Part shown: positions 45,428 to 53,830 of the stretch, piece after piece
Layout of the letters: each line of letters starts with the position of its first letter
How positions within the stretch are numbered: position 1 is the stretch's first letter
Source of the DNA: Sagittula marina
GTDB lineage: Bacteria; Pseudomonadota; Alphaproteobacteria; Rhodobacterales; Rhodobacteraceae
Assembly (NCBI RefSeq): GCF_014196795.1
Contig: NZ_JACIEJ010000004.1
Span: 248,001-312,000 of the forward strand
Length of the DNA stretch: 64,000 nt
Reading direction: 5' to 3'
Position numbers and translations under genes: made by a program
The notes under the pieces: generated by a model
The model's database searches: none
Told to the model about the DNA's origin: nothing
The model's input: the letters and a program-made list of their open reading frames with translations, nothing else

Positions 45428-47699
45428 CCCTCAACATCGTCCACACTCGGGCAGGCGTGAAAGGCATGTCAGCCTGCCGGATTCCAACATCCCACAGCGC
45501 GTCTTGCACTGCGTTCGACACTGCCGCGAGCGCACCGACGGTGCCCGCCTCGCCGCAGCCCTTCATGCCCATGGGGTTCGCGGTTGACGGCACCGGCTCT
45601 GTCTCGAAACCGATCATCGGGACATCCTGCGCGCGTGGCATGGCGTAATCCATGAAGCTCGCCGTCAGCAGTTGCCCCTGATCGTCATAGCCCACCTGCT
45701 CGCACAGCGCCTGCCCCAACCCCTGCACCACCCCGCCATGCACCTGCCCTTCGGCAAGCATGGGGTTGATGAGGTTGCCGAAATCATCAACCACGGTGTA
45801 GCGGTCGCAGACCGTTTCGCCAGTGTCCCGGTCAATCTCCACCTCAGCCACATGGCAGCCGTTGGGAAAGGATCGTCCCGGCAGCTTGGCAGTGGTTTGC
45901 CAGACCAACAGGTCGTCGCGCCCGGCCTCTCGCGCCATCTGAGCAGCCTCCAGCATGGTTGGGCTGACATTCGATCCCTCCGCACGGAACCGGTCGTCGT
46001 CAAAGGACACGTCCCCTGCATCAACGCCCATTTCCCCGGCCAGAAAATCGGCGAAGCCGTCAACCATCGTCGCCACAGCGGCCAAGGTCGCGTTCGCCTG
46101 CACCGTGACAGACCGGGACCCACCCGTTCCACCGCCGGACGGGATCAGATCGCTGTCCCCTTGGATCACCTGGATTTGCGCCGCCGGGATGCCGGTCTGA
46201 TCGGACAGGAATTGGCGGAACACCGTCTCGTGCCCCTGCCCGTTCGACTGAGTCCCGACGTAGATCAGCGCGCCGTCTTCCACGAATTCCACTTTTACAT
46301 CCTCATGCGGTTGGCCAAGGATACTCTCGATGTAATAACAAATCCCCAATCCGCGCAGCTTGCCCGACTGTGCGCTACCGGCTTTTCTTGCCGCAAATCC
46401 GGCAAGGTCCGCCGTCTGGGCCGCGTGCGCTTGAACGCGCGCGAACTCCCCCACATCGTAGGTTTCGCCGGCCGCCGTGGTGTAGGGGAACGCGTCGGGC
46501 TTGATGAAGTTGATGCCCCGTAGCTCCATCGGGTCGACCCCAAGCTCGCGCGCTGCACGGTCCATAACACGTTCCAGCACATAAATCGCTTCGGGGCGGC
46601 CTGCGCCGCGATAGGCATCCACCTGGGTCGTATTGGTGTAAAACCCCTCCGCGCGCTGGAATACCGTTTGGATATCGTAGACCCCGGTCAACACGCGACT
46701 GAACAGAAACGACTGGATCATCTGACCGAACTGCGAGTTATAGGCCCCGAGGTTCGACCGCGTATGCGTGCGGTAGGCAAGGATGCGGTTATCCGCGTCA
46801 AAGGCAAGCTCGGCCGTCGTCGTCAAATCGCGGCCAGCATTGTCGGACAGCATCGCCTCTGTCCGGTCGGACATCCAGCGCACGGGACGTCCCGCCTGCT
46901 GCGCCGCATAGGGCAGCACGAAATATTCCGGGTAGGCCATGCCTTTCATGCCAAAGCCGCCCCCCACATCGGGGTTGGTGCAGCGGACCTTGTCGGCGTC
47001 CACGCCATAGCAACGGGCCAGTTCGATTTTCATGCCCCAGACGCCCTGCCCGCCAAAGGCAAGGTGCATCCGATCGCCATCCCATTCGGCAAAAGCGCCG
47101 CGTGGCTCCATTGAATTGACGATGATGCGGTTGTCGCCAACCTCGAGTTTGACCACACGCGCGGCACTGGCAAAGGCAGCCTCGGTCGCGTTCTCATCCC
47201 CCATGCCGTAGTCATAGGCCCGGTTGTCCGGCGCCTCCGCATGGATCGTCTCGCCTCCCGCCTCAAGCGCCATGGACACCGGAAGATCCTCGTAGTCGAT
47301 TTCGATCAACTCGGCGGCATCCTTGGCCTCTGCCAAGGTTTCGGCCACGACAACCACCACAGCCTCCCCAACAAAGCGCAGCTTGTCCGTCGCCAGCAAG
47401 GGACGTCTTGGCGCTGCGCCCTTCGATCCGTCTCGTTGCGGGGCGCAGGTGAACGTCATCTGCGCGTCCAGGCCGGCAGCCTCCAGATCGGTCTGTGTCA
47501 GCACCATCGAAACCCCGGCGGCGGCCTTAGCCGCCTCGGTGTCGATGCCTTTCAGCACCGCATGTGCCACAGGAGACCGCAGGACATAGGCGTGCAACGC
47601 CCCCTCTGGCGCGATGTCATCGACGTAGCGGCCCTGCCCGGTCAGGAACCGCGTGTCCTCGACCCGTGTGACCGATTGGCTCTTGCCGAACTTGTCCAT
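45405..47699 (-). CDS. xanthine dehydrogenase/CoxL form II-type molybdopterin-binding subunit
   Basis: 764 residues from the ATG at 47699 (MDKFGKSQSVTRVEDTRFL). Large Mo-cofactor subunit of the xanthine oxidase family. The active-site loop reads AYRGAGRPEA, the form II CoxL type; true CO dehydrogenases have AYRCSFR. Mo-cofactor motifs include GGQGVWGMK, NPDVGGGFGMKG, GTQSNGQGHETVF and the C-terminal GCGEAGTVGAL. The small FeS and medium FAD subunits are not adjacent, which is unusual. The substrate is unknown. Confidence 0.92.
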   Translation of the reverse strand: MDKFGKSQSVTRVEDTRFLTGQGRYVDDIAPEGALHAYVLRSPVAHAVLKGIDTEAAKAAAGVSMVLTQTDLEAAGLDAQMTFTCAPQRDGSKGAAPRRPLLATDKLRFVGEAVVVVVAETLAEAKDAAELIEIDYEDLPVSMALEAGGETIHAEAPDNRAYDYGMGDENATEAAFASAARVVKLEVGDNRIIVNSMEPRGAFAEWDGDRMHLAFGGQGVWGMKIELARCYGVDADKVRCTNPDVGGGFGMKGMAYPEYFVLPYAAQQAGRPVRWMSDRTEAMLSDNAGRDLTTTAELAFDADNRILAYRTHTRSNLGAYNSQFGQMIQSFLFSRVLTGVYDIQTVFQRAEGFYTNTTQVDAYRGAGRPEAIYVLERVMDRAARELGVDPMELRGINFIKPDAFPYTTAAGETYDVGEFARVQAHAAQTADLAGFAARKAGSAQSGKLRGLGICYYIESILGQPHEDVKVEFVEDGALIYVGTQSNGQGHETVFRQFLSDQTGIPAAQIQVIQGDSDLIPSGGGTGGSRSVTVQANATLAAVATMVDGFADFLAGEMGVDAGDVSFDDDRFRAEGSNVSPTMLEAAQMAREAGRDDLLVWQTTAKLPGRSFPNGCHVAEVEIDRDTGETVCDRYTVVDDFGNLINPMLAEGQVHGGVVQGLGQALCEQVGYDDQGQLLTASFMDYAMPRAQDVPMIGFETEPVPSTANPMGMKGCGEAGTVGALAAVSNAVQDALWDVGIRQADMPFTPARVWTMLRDDRIAAE

Positions 47700-47805
47700 G
47701 CTGTCCTCCCTGGCGTTTCTGCGCGGGAGACTAGCGACATGGCCAGCACTGTCCAGAGCCGCCAGCACCGCTGCCCCAACTGCGCCGGGATCGTTTGGCG
47801 GACGC

Positions 47806-48924
47806 TCAGGCGATCAGCGTCACGATGCGGCGTGCACCATAGCCATTAAACCGGGTGGACAGCGCCGTGCTGTAGGCGCCGCAGGCGTGAAACAGCACAA
47901 AATCGCCTTCTTCCAGCGACATGGGCATGGCCACGCGATCCGACAGGCGGTCAAGACTGTCACAGGTGGGGCCGAAAACTTCGCGCTCCCGAAGTGCTCC
48001 GCCGCGCAACGAGCCATCTGACGCATAGACCGTCAGCCGCTGCGACGCCTGCAAGTCGCGCCATTCACTCAAACCACCGTAGATACCGTCATTGAGAAAC
48101 ACCGCCGTGCCAGAGATCGCCTTGACCCGAAGCGCCAGTTCAAACGCGCTCGCCACCAAGGCTCGGCCCGGCTCACAGACCAATTTGGGCAGATCAGGTC
48201 CAAAGGCCTGCGCCACCGTTTCCGCTATGCGGTCAAAAATCGCCTGAAGGTCCGGGTCCGGATCCTCACGATGCGCCGGAAATCCGCCGCCCACGTTCAG
48301 CCGGTGCAAGGTGACGCCAGCCTCCTGGGCGCATCTGGCCGCCGCCTCGATATAGGCCACCCAAGCCTCAGCCGCACGGCATTGCGTGCCCGGATGAAAG
48401 GTCAACGATGGAACGCCGCCCCGCGCCGCCACGCTTCGCAGCAGGTCCACAGTCTGCGCCTCGGATGCGCCGAACTTCGCTCCAAAATCATAGACGGCAC
48501 CCGCCACGGGCAGCTTCAGGCGCACCGCGATTTCGACCCCGACGATATCGCCCAGCTTATCCAGTTCGCTTTCGCGATCCACCGACCAGGATGTGATGCC
48601 GTAACTGCGGGCCGTGGCGACCTCTGCCTTTGATCGGACCGGATTGTGGTAATGCAGCCGCGCCGAAGGGGCGACATCGCGCACCAACGCCATTTCTTCG
48701 GGTGAGGCCACGTCAAACGCCGTCATCCCGCCACGCGCCAACGCCTCGATCACCAGCGGATCGGGGTTGGCTTTGACCGCGTAGGTCACCTCGCCGGGAA
48801 AGCCTTCGTGGAACCGGCGCGCCTGTGCCTCCAGTTTAATTGGGTTGTAGAAAAACACCGGCTCATCGGGGGCTTCTCGCGCCAGCCATCGCGCGGGATC
48901 GCTGCGGTAGGTCTCTGTGTACAT
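47806..48924 (-). CDS. ornithine/diaminopimelate decarboxylase-family PLP enzyme
   Basis: 372 residues from the ATG at 48924. Fold type III (alanine racemase fold). The Schiff-base Lys is in VTYAVKANPDPLVIEAL, phosphate-binding residues in LNVGGGFPAH and CEPGRALVASAF, and the catalytic Cys in GPTCDSLDRLSD. The length and GPTCDSLD favour ornithine decarboxylase (putrescine synthesis) over LysA, but lysine/ornithine specificity cannot be decided. It is divergent from an Lrp-type regulator that may control it. Confidence 0.9.
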   Translation of the reverse strand: MYTETYRSDPARWLAREAPDEPVFFYNPIKLEAQARRFHEGFPGEVTYAVKANPDPLVIEALARGGMTAFDVASPEEMALVRDVAPSARLHYHNPVRSKAEVATARSYGITSWSVDRESELDKLGDIVGVEIAVRLKLPVAGAVYDFGAKFGASEAQTVDLLRSVAARGGVPSLTFHPGTQCRAAEAWVAYIEAAARCAQEAGVTLHRLNVGGGFPAHREDPDPDLQAIFDRIAETVAQAFGPDLPKLVCEPGRALVASAFELALRVKAISGTAVFLNDGIYGGLSEWRDLQASQRLTVYASDGSLRGGALREREVFGPTCDSLDRLSDRVAMPMSLEEGDFVLFHACGAYSTALSTRFNGYGARRIVTLIA

Positions 48925-49033
48925 CGCCTGAACTCCTGCTCGCTCAGGCAAAGTTTGCGTGCACGTCTCGTCGAAAGGAATCGGCAAAGCGGGCGATATG
49001 TGGCAATCTGCCCTGCAAAACGACGAGAGCACC

Positions 49034-49468
49034 ATGCAACTTGACGAAACTGACCACGCACTGATCGCGGCACTCTCTGACAACGCCCGCACGCCAGTGG
49101 CGGACCTGGCGCGCAAGCTGGGCTTGGCCCGCACCACGGTTCAGGCGCGGCTTGACCGTCTGGAACGTCGTGGCGCGATTGCAGGATACACATTGCGACG
49201 CGGTGAGGCGCTGAAACCGATGTTGCGCGCCACCGTGCTGATCGCCGTTGCCCCGCATGAATCGCCCACTGTGTTGACCCGACTGCGGGCCATCCCGGAG
49301 GTGGAAACCGTCCACACCACCTCTGGCAGGTTCGATTTGCTGGTGACCTTGACCGCCGACAGCACGGCGGCGCTGGACGCCACCCTGGACAGGATCGGAG
49401 AGGCGAAGGGCGTCCGCAGCTCCGAAAGCCTCATCCACCTGAGCACGAAAATAGACCGCTCCGGTTAG
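49034..49468 (+). CDS. Lrp/AsnC family transcriptional regulator
   Basis: 144 residues from the ATG at 49034; an earlier in-frame ATG at 48959 would run back towards the divergent gene's start. Winged helix (HALIAALSDNARTPVADLAR, LGLARTTVQARLDRLERRG) plus a RAM domain (TSGRFDLLVTLTADSTAAL). It is divergent from the decarboxylase gene with 109 bases between the starts. Lrp regulators usually act on the adjacent divergent gene and sense an amino acid, here possibly ornithine or arginine. Confidence 0.93.
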   Translation: MQLDETDHALIAALSDNARTPVADLARKLGLARTTVQARLDRLERRGAIAGYTLRRGEALKPMLRATVLIAVAPHESPTVLTRLRAIPEVETVHTTSGRFDLLVTLTADSTAALDATLDRIGEAKGVRSSESLIHLSTKIDRSG

Positions 49469-49471
49469 GGC

Positions 49472-50089
49472 CTATTCCGCCTTGTCGTCCTCGGAGCTGT
49501 GCTCCTTGAACAGGTTGCTTTGCGTGGCGAAGAACACGAAAATCGCCGCGGTCAGGCCGAACGTCTTGAAGTAGACCCATGTCTGGGTCTCCATCGAGCG
49601 CCAGATGATCTCGTTCAACACCGCCAGACCAAAGAAGAAGTACATCATCCGCCGGGTCAGGATCATCCATCCCTCATGCGTCAGCGGCATCGCCCCATCG
49701 AGCACCGATTGCAGCCAGCTTTCGCCACGCATCAAACCGATGGCGAGCGCCCCACCAAACAGCAGATAGATCAGTGTCGGCTTCATCTTGAAGAACCGGT
49801 CGTCATTCAGCCAGACCGTCAGCCCGCCGAACACCACCACCAGCACCGCCGTCACCACCTGCATCTTGCTCAGGTGTCCGGTCAGCCACCACAGCGCCGC
49901 CATGGACGCCAGCAGCACGGGCACAAACCCCGCTGTCACCAGGATAAAGCCCTCGTACTCGGTGCCGCCGATGGTAAAGACGCGATCCTTGAGCCAGAGA
50001 TAGGCCACGAAAAACGCCAGCACCGGGCCGAATTCCAGCCCCATCTTCAGCGTTGGATTGATCGGGCGTGGCCCGGCTTGCTCGGTCAT
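49472..50089 (-). CDS. yciB: YciB-type inner-membrane protein (septation protein A family)
   Basis: 205 residues with about six hydrophobic helices. The signature is LKMGLEFGPVLAFFVAYLW near the start, WLNDDRFFKMKPTLIYLLFG in the middle and LTRRMMYFFFGLAVLNEIIW later. In E. coli YciB takes part in envelope maintenance and cell division. It ends three bases from the convergent Lrp gene. Confidence 0.93.
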   Translation of the reverse strand: MTEQAGPRPINPTLKMGLEFGPVLAFFVAYLWLKDRVFTIGGTEYEGFILVTAGFVPVLLASMAALWWLTGHLSKMQVVTAVLVVVFGGLTVWLNDDRFFKMKPTLIYLLFGGALAIGLMRGESWLQSVLDGAMPLTHEGWMILTRRMMYFFFGLAVLNEIIWRSMETQTWVYFKTFGLTAAIFVFFATQSNLFKEHSSEDDKAE

Positions 50090-50170
50090 GAAAGGCTCCC
50101 TTTTGGGATCAGATAAAGTGTTCCGGCCCGTGACTCAATGTGTGCCCGCTCAAAGCTGTGTCACCAGGCG

Positions 50171-51073
50171 TTACCCACCAATTTCCACGATCACGGCGCC
50201 GATGGCGATCAGCGCCATCAAGGCCACGCGCCGCGGGCCGACGGTTTCCTTCAGCACCAGCCATCCGATGACGGCGGCAAACACGGTGGAGGTCTCGCGC
50301 AGCACGGCGGCCTCCCCCACTTTGTCCAGACGGGTTGCCAACATGATCGACCCGAAGCTCAAAAACGCCACCAGCCCGCCGACAAATCCGCGCGCCATCA
50401 ATGGCGGCAGCGCGGGCGGAACCGGCATGGCCCGATAGCGCACCAGCGCAACAATCGGCATCAGCCACCCGTCGATAAAGAAGAACCACGCCAAAAAGGT
50501 GAACGGATCCGCTGTCGCACGGATGCCATAAGCGTCATAGGTGGTGTAAAGCGCCACGAACAGGCCCGTGGCCACGGCAAAGGTCAGCGCGGCAGGCAGC
50601 GTCTCCCGCGCAACTTGCAGATACATCAGGTTGTAGACCGCAAGGCCAAAGATCCCGGACAGCAGCACCCCGACGCCCAGCCATTGGACCGCGCCGAAAT
50701 GCTCTCCGAACACCAGCGAGGCCCCGATGACGGCGAACAGCGGCCCCGTGCCCCGCACCACCGGGTAGACCACCGTGTAGGCACCCCGTGTGTAGGCATA
50801 GCCCTGCAAGATCTTGTAGACGGTGTGGATTCCGAATGCGCCCGCGAAGATGATCCACATATGCGGCTCCGGCCAGGGCACCACGAACAGCGCGAAAGGC
50901 GCAGCCATCAGGCAATAGAAACCGTCAATTGCACCGCGCGAGAGCCAAGGATCATGCCGCCCCTTTTGCAGCGCGCCAAACACCGCGTGCAGGAATGCCG
51001 CCGCCAAGGCCAGCAGCAAAGCCAGCTGATGGCCCGCTGCGGTGCCTTCCAGTGAAATCAGCCAGTCGCTCAT
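50171..51073 (-). CDS. EamA/DMT family transporter
   Basis: 300 residues with about ten helices in two EamA repeats. The first half has ALLLALAAAFLHAVFGAL and the typical end VVYPVVRGTGPLFAVIGA; the second has MLATRLDKVGEAAVLRETS and VGPRRVALMALIAIGAVIVE. It probably exports a small metabolite or amino acid. The substrate is unknown. Confidence 0.9.
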   Translation of the reverse strand: MSDWLISLEGTAAGHQLALLLALAAAFLHAVFGALQKGRHDPWLSRGAIDGFYCLMAAPFALFVVPWPEPHMWIIFAGAFGIHTVYKILQGYAYTRGAYTVVYPVVRGTGPLFAVIGASLVFGEHFGAVQWLGVGVLLSGIFGLAVYNLMYLQVARETLPAALTFAVATGLFVALYTTYDAYGIRATADPFTFLAWFFFIDGWLMPIVALVRYRAMPVPPALPPLMARGFVGGLVAFLSFGSIMLATRLDKVGEAAVLRETSTVFAAVIGWLVLKETVGPRRVALMALIAIGAVIVEIGG

Positions 51074-51142
51074 CCGTCTCTCTCAGGGAACCTGTTGCGC
51101 CCCCGCCTTGTTTGTTCTGAAGCAACGAATTGGAGGGAACAC

Positions 51143-51634
51143 ATGTGGAGTCAGATTGCCGATGAACTCGGCGCCAGTTTCTCGGTGGTTCCCGCGTCGC
51201 TTGCCTTCACCCGCCTACTGGTGGCGGTCTTTCTCTGTGCCATTGTCGGACTGGAGCGCGAGTTGCAAGGCAAACCAGCCGGATTGCGCACCCACATACT
51301 CGTTGGCATAGCGGCCTGCCTGTTCGTCCTTGTGGGTCAGGAACTCTCCGCAATCAGCTTCGGCGACACCGGCGAACAGCGCCACGATCCGCTGAGGATG
51401 ATCGAAGCGGTCACCGCCGGGGTCGCGTTTCTCGCCGCCGGGGTTATTTTCACCTCCGGCGGACAAGTCCAGAACCTGACCACCGGGGCGTCCCTGTGGC
51501 TGTGCGGCGCGATTGGCCTTGGCTGCGGCGCGGGCAGCATTGCCGTGTCAGCCATGGCGACCGCGATCGTCGTCACGGTTCTGTTTGTACTGGGTCAGAT
51601 CGAACGAAAATTCGACACGGGCAACAGAGGGTAA
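51143..51634 (+). CDS. MgtC/SapB family membrane protein
   Basis: 163 residues from the ATG at 51143, with GGAGGG before it. About four helices and the MgtC core: VGLERELQGKPAGLRTHILV, FLAAGVIFTSGGQVQNLTTGASLW and GLGCGAGSIAV. In other bacteria MgtC supports growth at low magnesium and inhibits the ATP synthase; short forms like this lack the C-terminal regulatory domain. It is convergent with ftsY. Confidence 0.92.
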   Translation: MWSQIADELGASFSVVPASLAFTRLLVAVFLCAIVGLERELQGKPAGLRTHILVGIAACLFVLVGQELSAISFGDTGEQRHDPLRMIEAVTAGVAFLAAGVIFTSGGQVQNLTTGASLWLCGAIGLGCGAGSIAVSAMATAIVVTVLFVLGQIERKFDTGNRG

Positions 51635-51644
51635 CCCGTCGGCG

Positions 51645-52760
51645 TCACGTCTCCAGTCCCGTAAGGGCCGCGGCAAATTCTTCGGGGTCAAAAGGCGCGA
51701 GATCGTCGATTTGCTCCCCCACCCCGATTGCGTGGATCGGCAACCCGAACTTGTCCGCCAGGGCCACCAGAACACCGCCCTTGGCCGTGCCGTCCAGCTT
51801 TGTCATCACAAGCCCGGACACATCCGCCAACTGGCGGAAGGCCTCTGTCTGCACCAGCGCGTTTTGCCCTGTCGTCGCGTCCAGCACCAACAACGTGTTG
51901 TGCGGGGCGTCGGGGTCTTTCTTGCGGATCACGCGCACGATCTTGGCCAGCTCTTCCATAAGATCCGCACGGTTTTGCAGGCGACCGGCGGTGTCGATCA
52001 TCAACAGATCCGCGCCCTCCGCCTGCGCTTTCGTCATGGCATCATAAGCAAGGCTCGCGGGGTCGGAGCCCTCCGGCGCGGTCAGCACCGGCACGCCAGC
52101 GCGGTCCCCCCAGACCTGAAGCTGCTCGACAGCCGCGGCACGGAACGTGTCGCCCGCCGCAATCACGACCGACTTCCCGGCGGCCTTGAATTGGCTGGCA
52201 AGTTTTCCGATGGTCGTGGTCTTGCCAGAGCCATTGACCCCGACGACCAACACCACCTGCGGCTTTTGCGGGTAAAGCGGCAGCGGACGCGCCACCGGCT
52301 CCATCACGCGGGCGATTTCCTGCGCCAGAAGCTCCTTGATTTCCCGCGCGGAAACGCGGCGTCCCATACGGCCTTCGGCGATGTTCGACGTGACGCGCAA
52401 AGCGGTATCCACCCCCATGTCAGAGGCAATCAACAGCTCTTCGAGGCTTTCAAGCATGTCGTCGTCCAGCACACGCCGGGGCGCATCATCATCGGTCTGT
52501 CCACCGCCGATCAAGCGGCCCAGCAGACCGGGACGCGCGGTGCCCTGAGGCTCCGTTTCTTCCGGCAGGGGCATCGGGTCCATCACCGCCATCGGGGCCT
52601 GCGGCGCAGGAACGTTGGGGGTCGGGCTCTCGTTTGCGACAGGCTCGGACGCGTCGGGCGCCGCGCCGTCAGCGCCCTCCTCGACGATGGCGTCCAGCCC
52701 CTCATCCAGCTTGGAGGACGACTTGAACAGCTTGTTTTTCAGATTGCCGAAAAAGGACAT
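51645..52760 (-). CDS. ftsY: signal recognition particle receptor FtsY
   Basis: 371 residues from the ATG at 52760; the open frame upstream is antisense to the transglycosylase gene. A short acidic/Pro-rich A region (1-90) is followed by the N domain and the GTPase G domain: GVNGSGKTTTIGKLA, GDTFRAAAVEQL, LLMIDTAGRLQ and MTKLDGTAKGG. It docks SRP-ribosome complexes at the membrane. Confidence 0.97.
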   Translation of the reverse strand: MSFFGNLKNKLFKSSSKLDEGLDAIVEEGADGAAPDASEPVANESPTPNVPAPQAPMAVMDPMPLPEETEPQGTARPGLLGRLIGGGQTDDDAPRRVLDDDMLESLEELLIASDMGVDTALRVTSNIAEGRMGRRVSAREIKELLAQEIARVMEPVARPLPLYPQKPQVVLVVGVNGSGKTTTIGKLASQFKAAGKSVVIAAGDTFRAAAVEQLQVWGDRAGVPVLTAPEGSDPASLAYDAMTKAQAEGADLLMIDTAGRLQNRADLMEELAKIVRVIRKKDPDAPHNTLLVLDATTGQNALVQTEAFRQLADVSGLVMTKLDGTAKGGVLVALADKFGLPIHAIGVGEQIDDLAPFDPEEFAAALTGLET

Positions 52761-52859
52761 AGAGGACGCCTCCCAACTTGCGTTCCCTTCACCTAATACG
52801 CCGCGCCCTTTAATGAAAGTGTGAGTTGACCCCGGTTCGTGTCGCGCTCTTATTACGTC

Positions 52860-53744
52860 ATGCGGGTGTTGTGGCGTGTTCTTTTGCTCTTGTGTCTCTC
52901 CGGGCAGGCCCTGGCCGAGCCCGGCACATTGTGTTCCACAGGCCAACATGCGCAAACCCAGTGCATCCGCCCGTCGCATTTCGTGCACGACACCTGTCAG
53001 GCGATCGAACAATTCGCCATAGCCAACGACCTCGATCCCGGTTTCTTTGCGCGGCTCATCTGGCAGGAAAGCCGGTTTGATCCCAATGCCCTCAGCCACG
53101 CCAATGCCATGGGAATCGCGCAGTTCATCGCCTCCACCGCTGCCCTGCGCGGTCTGAAAGACCCCTACAATCCCGCCGAAGCGCTGGAATTCTCCGCAGA
53201 ATATCTGGGGGAGATGACCCGCAAATACGGCAACCCCGGCTTGGCCGCCGTCGGGTACAATGGCGGCGAGCGCCGCGCCGAAGGGCTGATCGCAAAGACC
53301 GGGGGACTGGCCCGTGAAACCATAAACTACGTGAAGATCATCACCGGGCTCACCGCAGAAACATGGCGCGACAGCCCGCCCGAGGACCATGACTTTCGTC
53401 TTGATGGCGACACGCCGTTTCAGCCCGCCTGCCACGCGCTCGCCCGCCACCGTCGCTTGACCGCCTACCCGGAACCAGAGCCTGTCTTACCGCCGTGGGG
53501 CGTCCAGGTGGCCTTCGGACTCTCCGAAAGCGCCGCGTTGAGCAAGTATCGCGCAACGACCCGCAGCTGTCGCCGCACGATCGGCGGGGAGGAGCCGTTC
53601 CTGATCTGGTCGAAAAGCCGGGCAAGCCCGAAGGGCGGCTACTACATGGTGCGTCTGGGGCGCAACAGCCGTGACGCTGCGTGGAAGCTTTGCGCGGCGC
53701 TCAAACGAAACGGCTGCATTTGCGCGGTTTACGCCACGGATTGA
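52860..53744 (+). CDS. lytic transglycosylase (SLT domain) with SPOR-like tail
   Basis: 294 residues from the ATG at 52860, which begins a clean signal peptide (VLWRVLLLLCLSGQALA). A GTG seven codons earlier is an alternative. The SLT fold is clear: LIWQESRFDPNALSHANAMG with the catalytic Glu, GIAQFIASTA and AAVGYNGGERR. The C-terminal 80 residues (PPWGVQVAFGLSESAALSKY, then RNSRDAAWKLCAALKRNGC) look like a SPOR peptidoglycan-binding domain. It acts on septal or wall peptidoglycan in the periplasm. Confidence 0.88.
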   Translation: MRVLWRVLLLLCLSGQALAEPGTLCSTGQHAQTQCIRPSHFVHDTCQAIEQFAIANDLDPGFFARLIWQESRFDPNALSHANAMGIAQFIASTAALRGLKDPYNPAEALEFSAEYLGEMTRKYGNPGLAAVGYNGGERRAEGLIAKTGGLARETINYVKIITGLTAETWRDSPPEDHDFRLDGDTPFQPACHALARHRRLTAYPEPEPVLPPWGVQVAFGLSESAALSKYRATTRSCRRTIGGEEPFLIWSKSRASPKGGYYMVRLGRNSRDAAWKLCAALKRNGCICAVYATD

Positions 53745-53774
53745 ACCAGCACATTCGCCACATTCAAGAACGAA

Positions 53775-53797
53775 AATGGGCGGCCTGACCGCCCATT
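53775..53797. terminator. terminator between the transglycosylase and NuoE-NuoF genes
   Basis: AATGGGCGG - CCTGA - CCGCCCATT is a 9-bp perfect stem. AA before it reads as TT on the minus strand, so it serves the minus-strand gene best, and perhaps both convergent genes. Confidence 0.7.
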
Positions 53798-53830
53798 CCG
53801 TCACTATTTCCACTTATTTGAAATCTCGGG

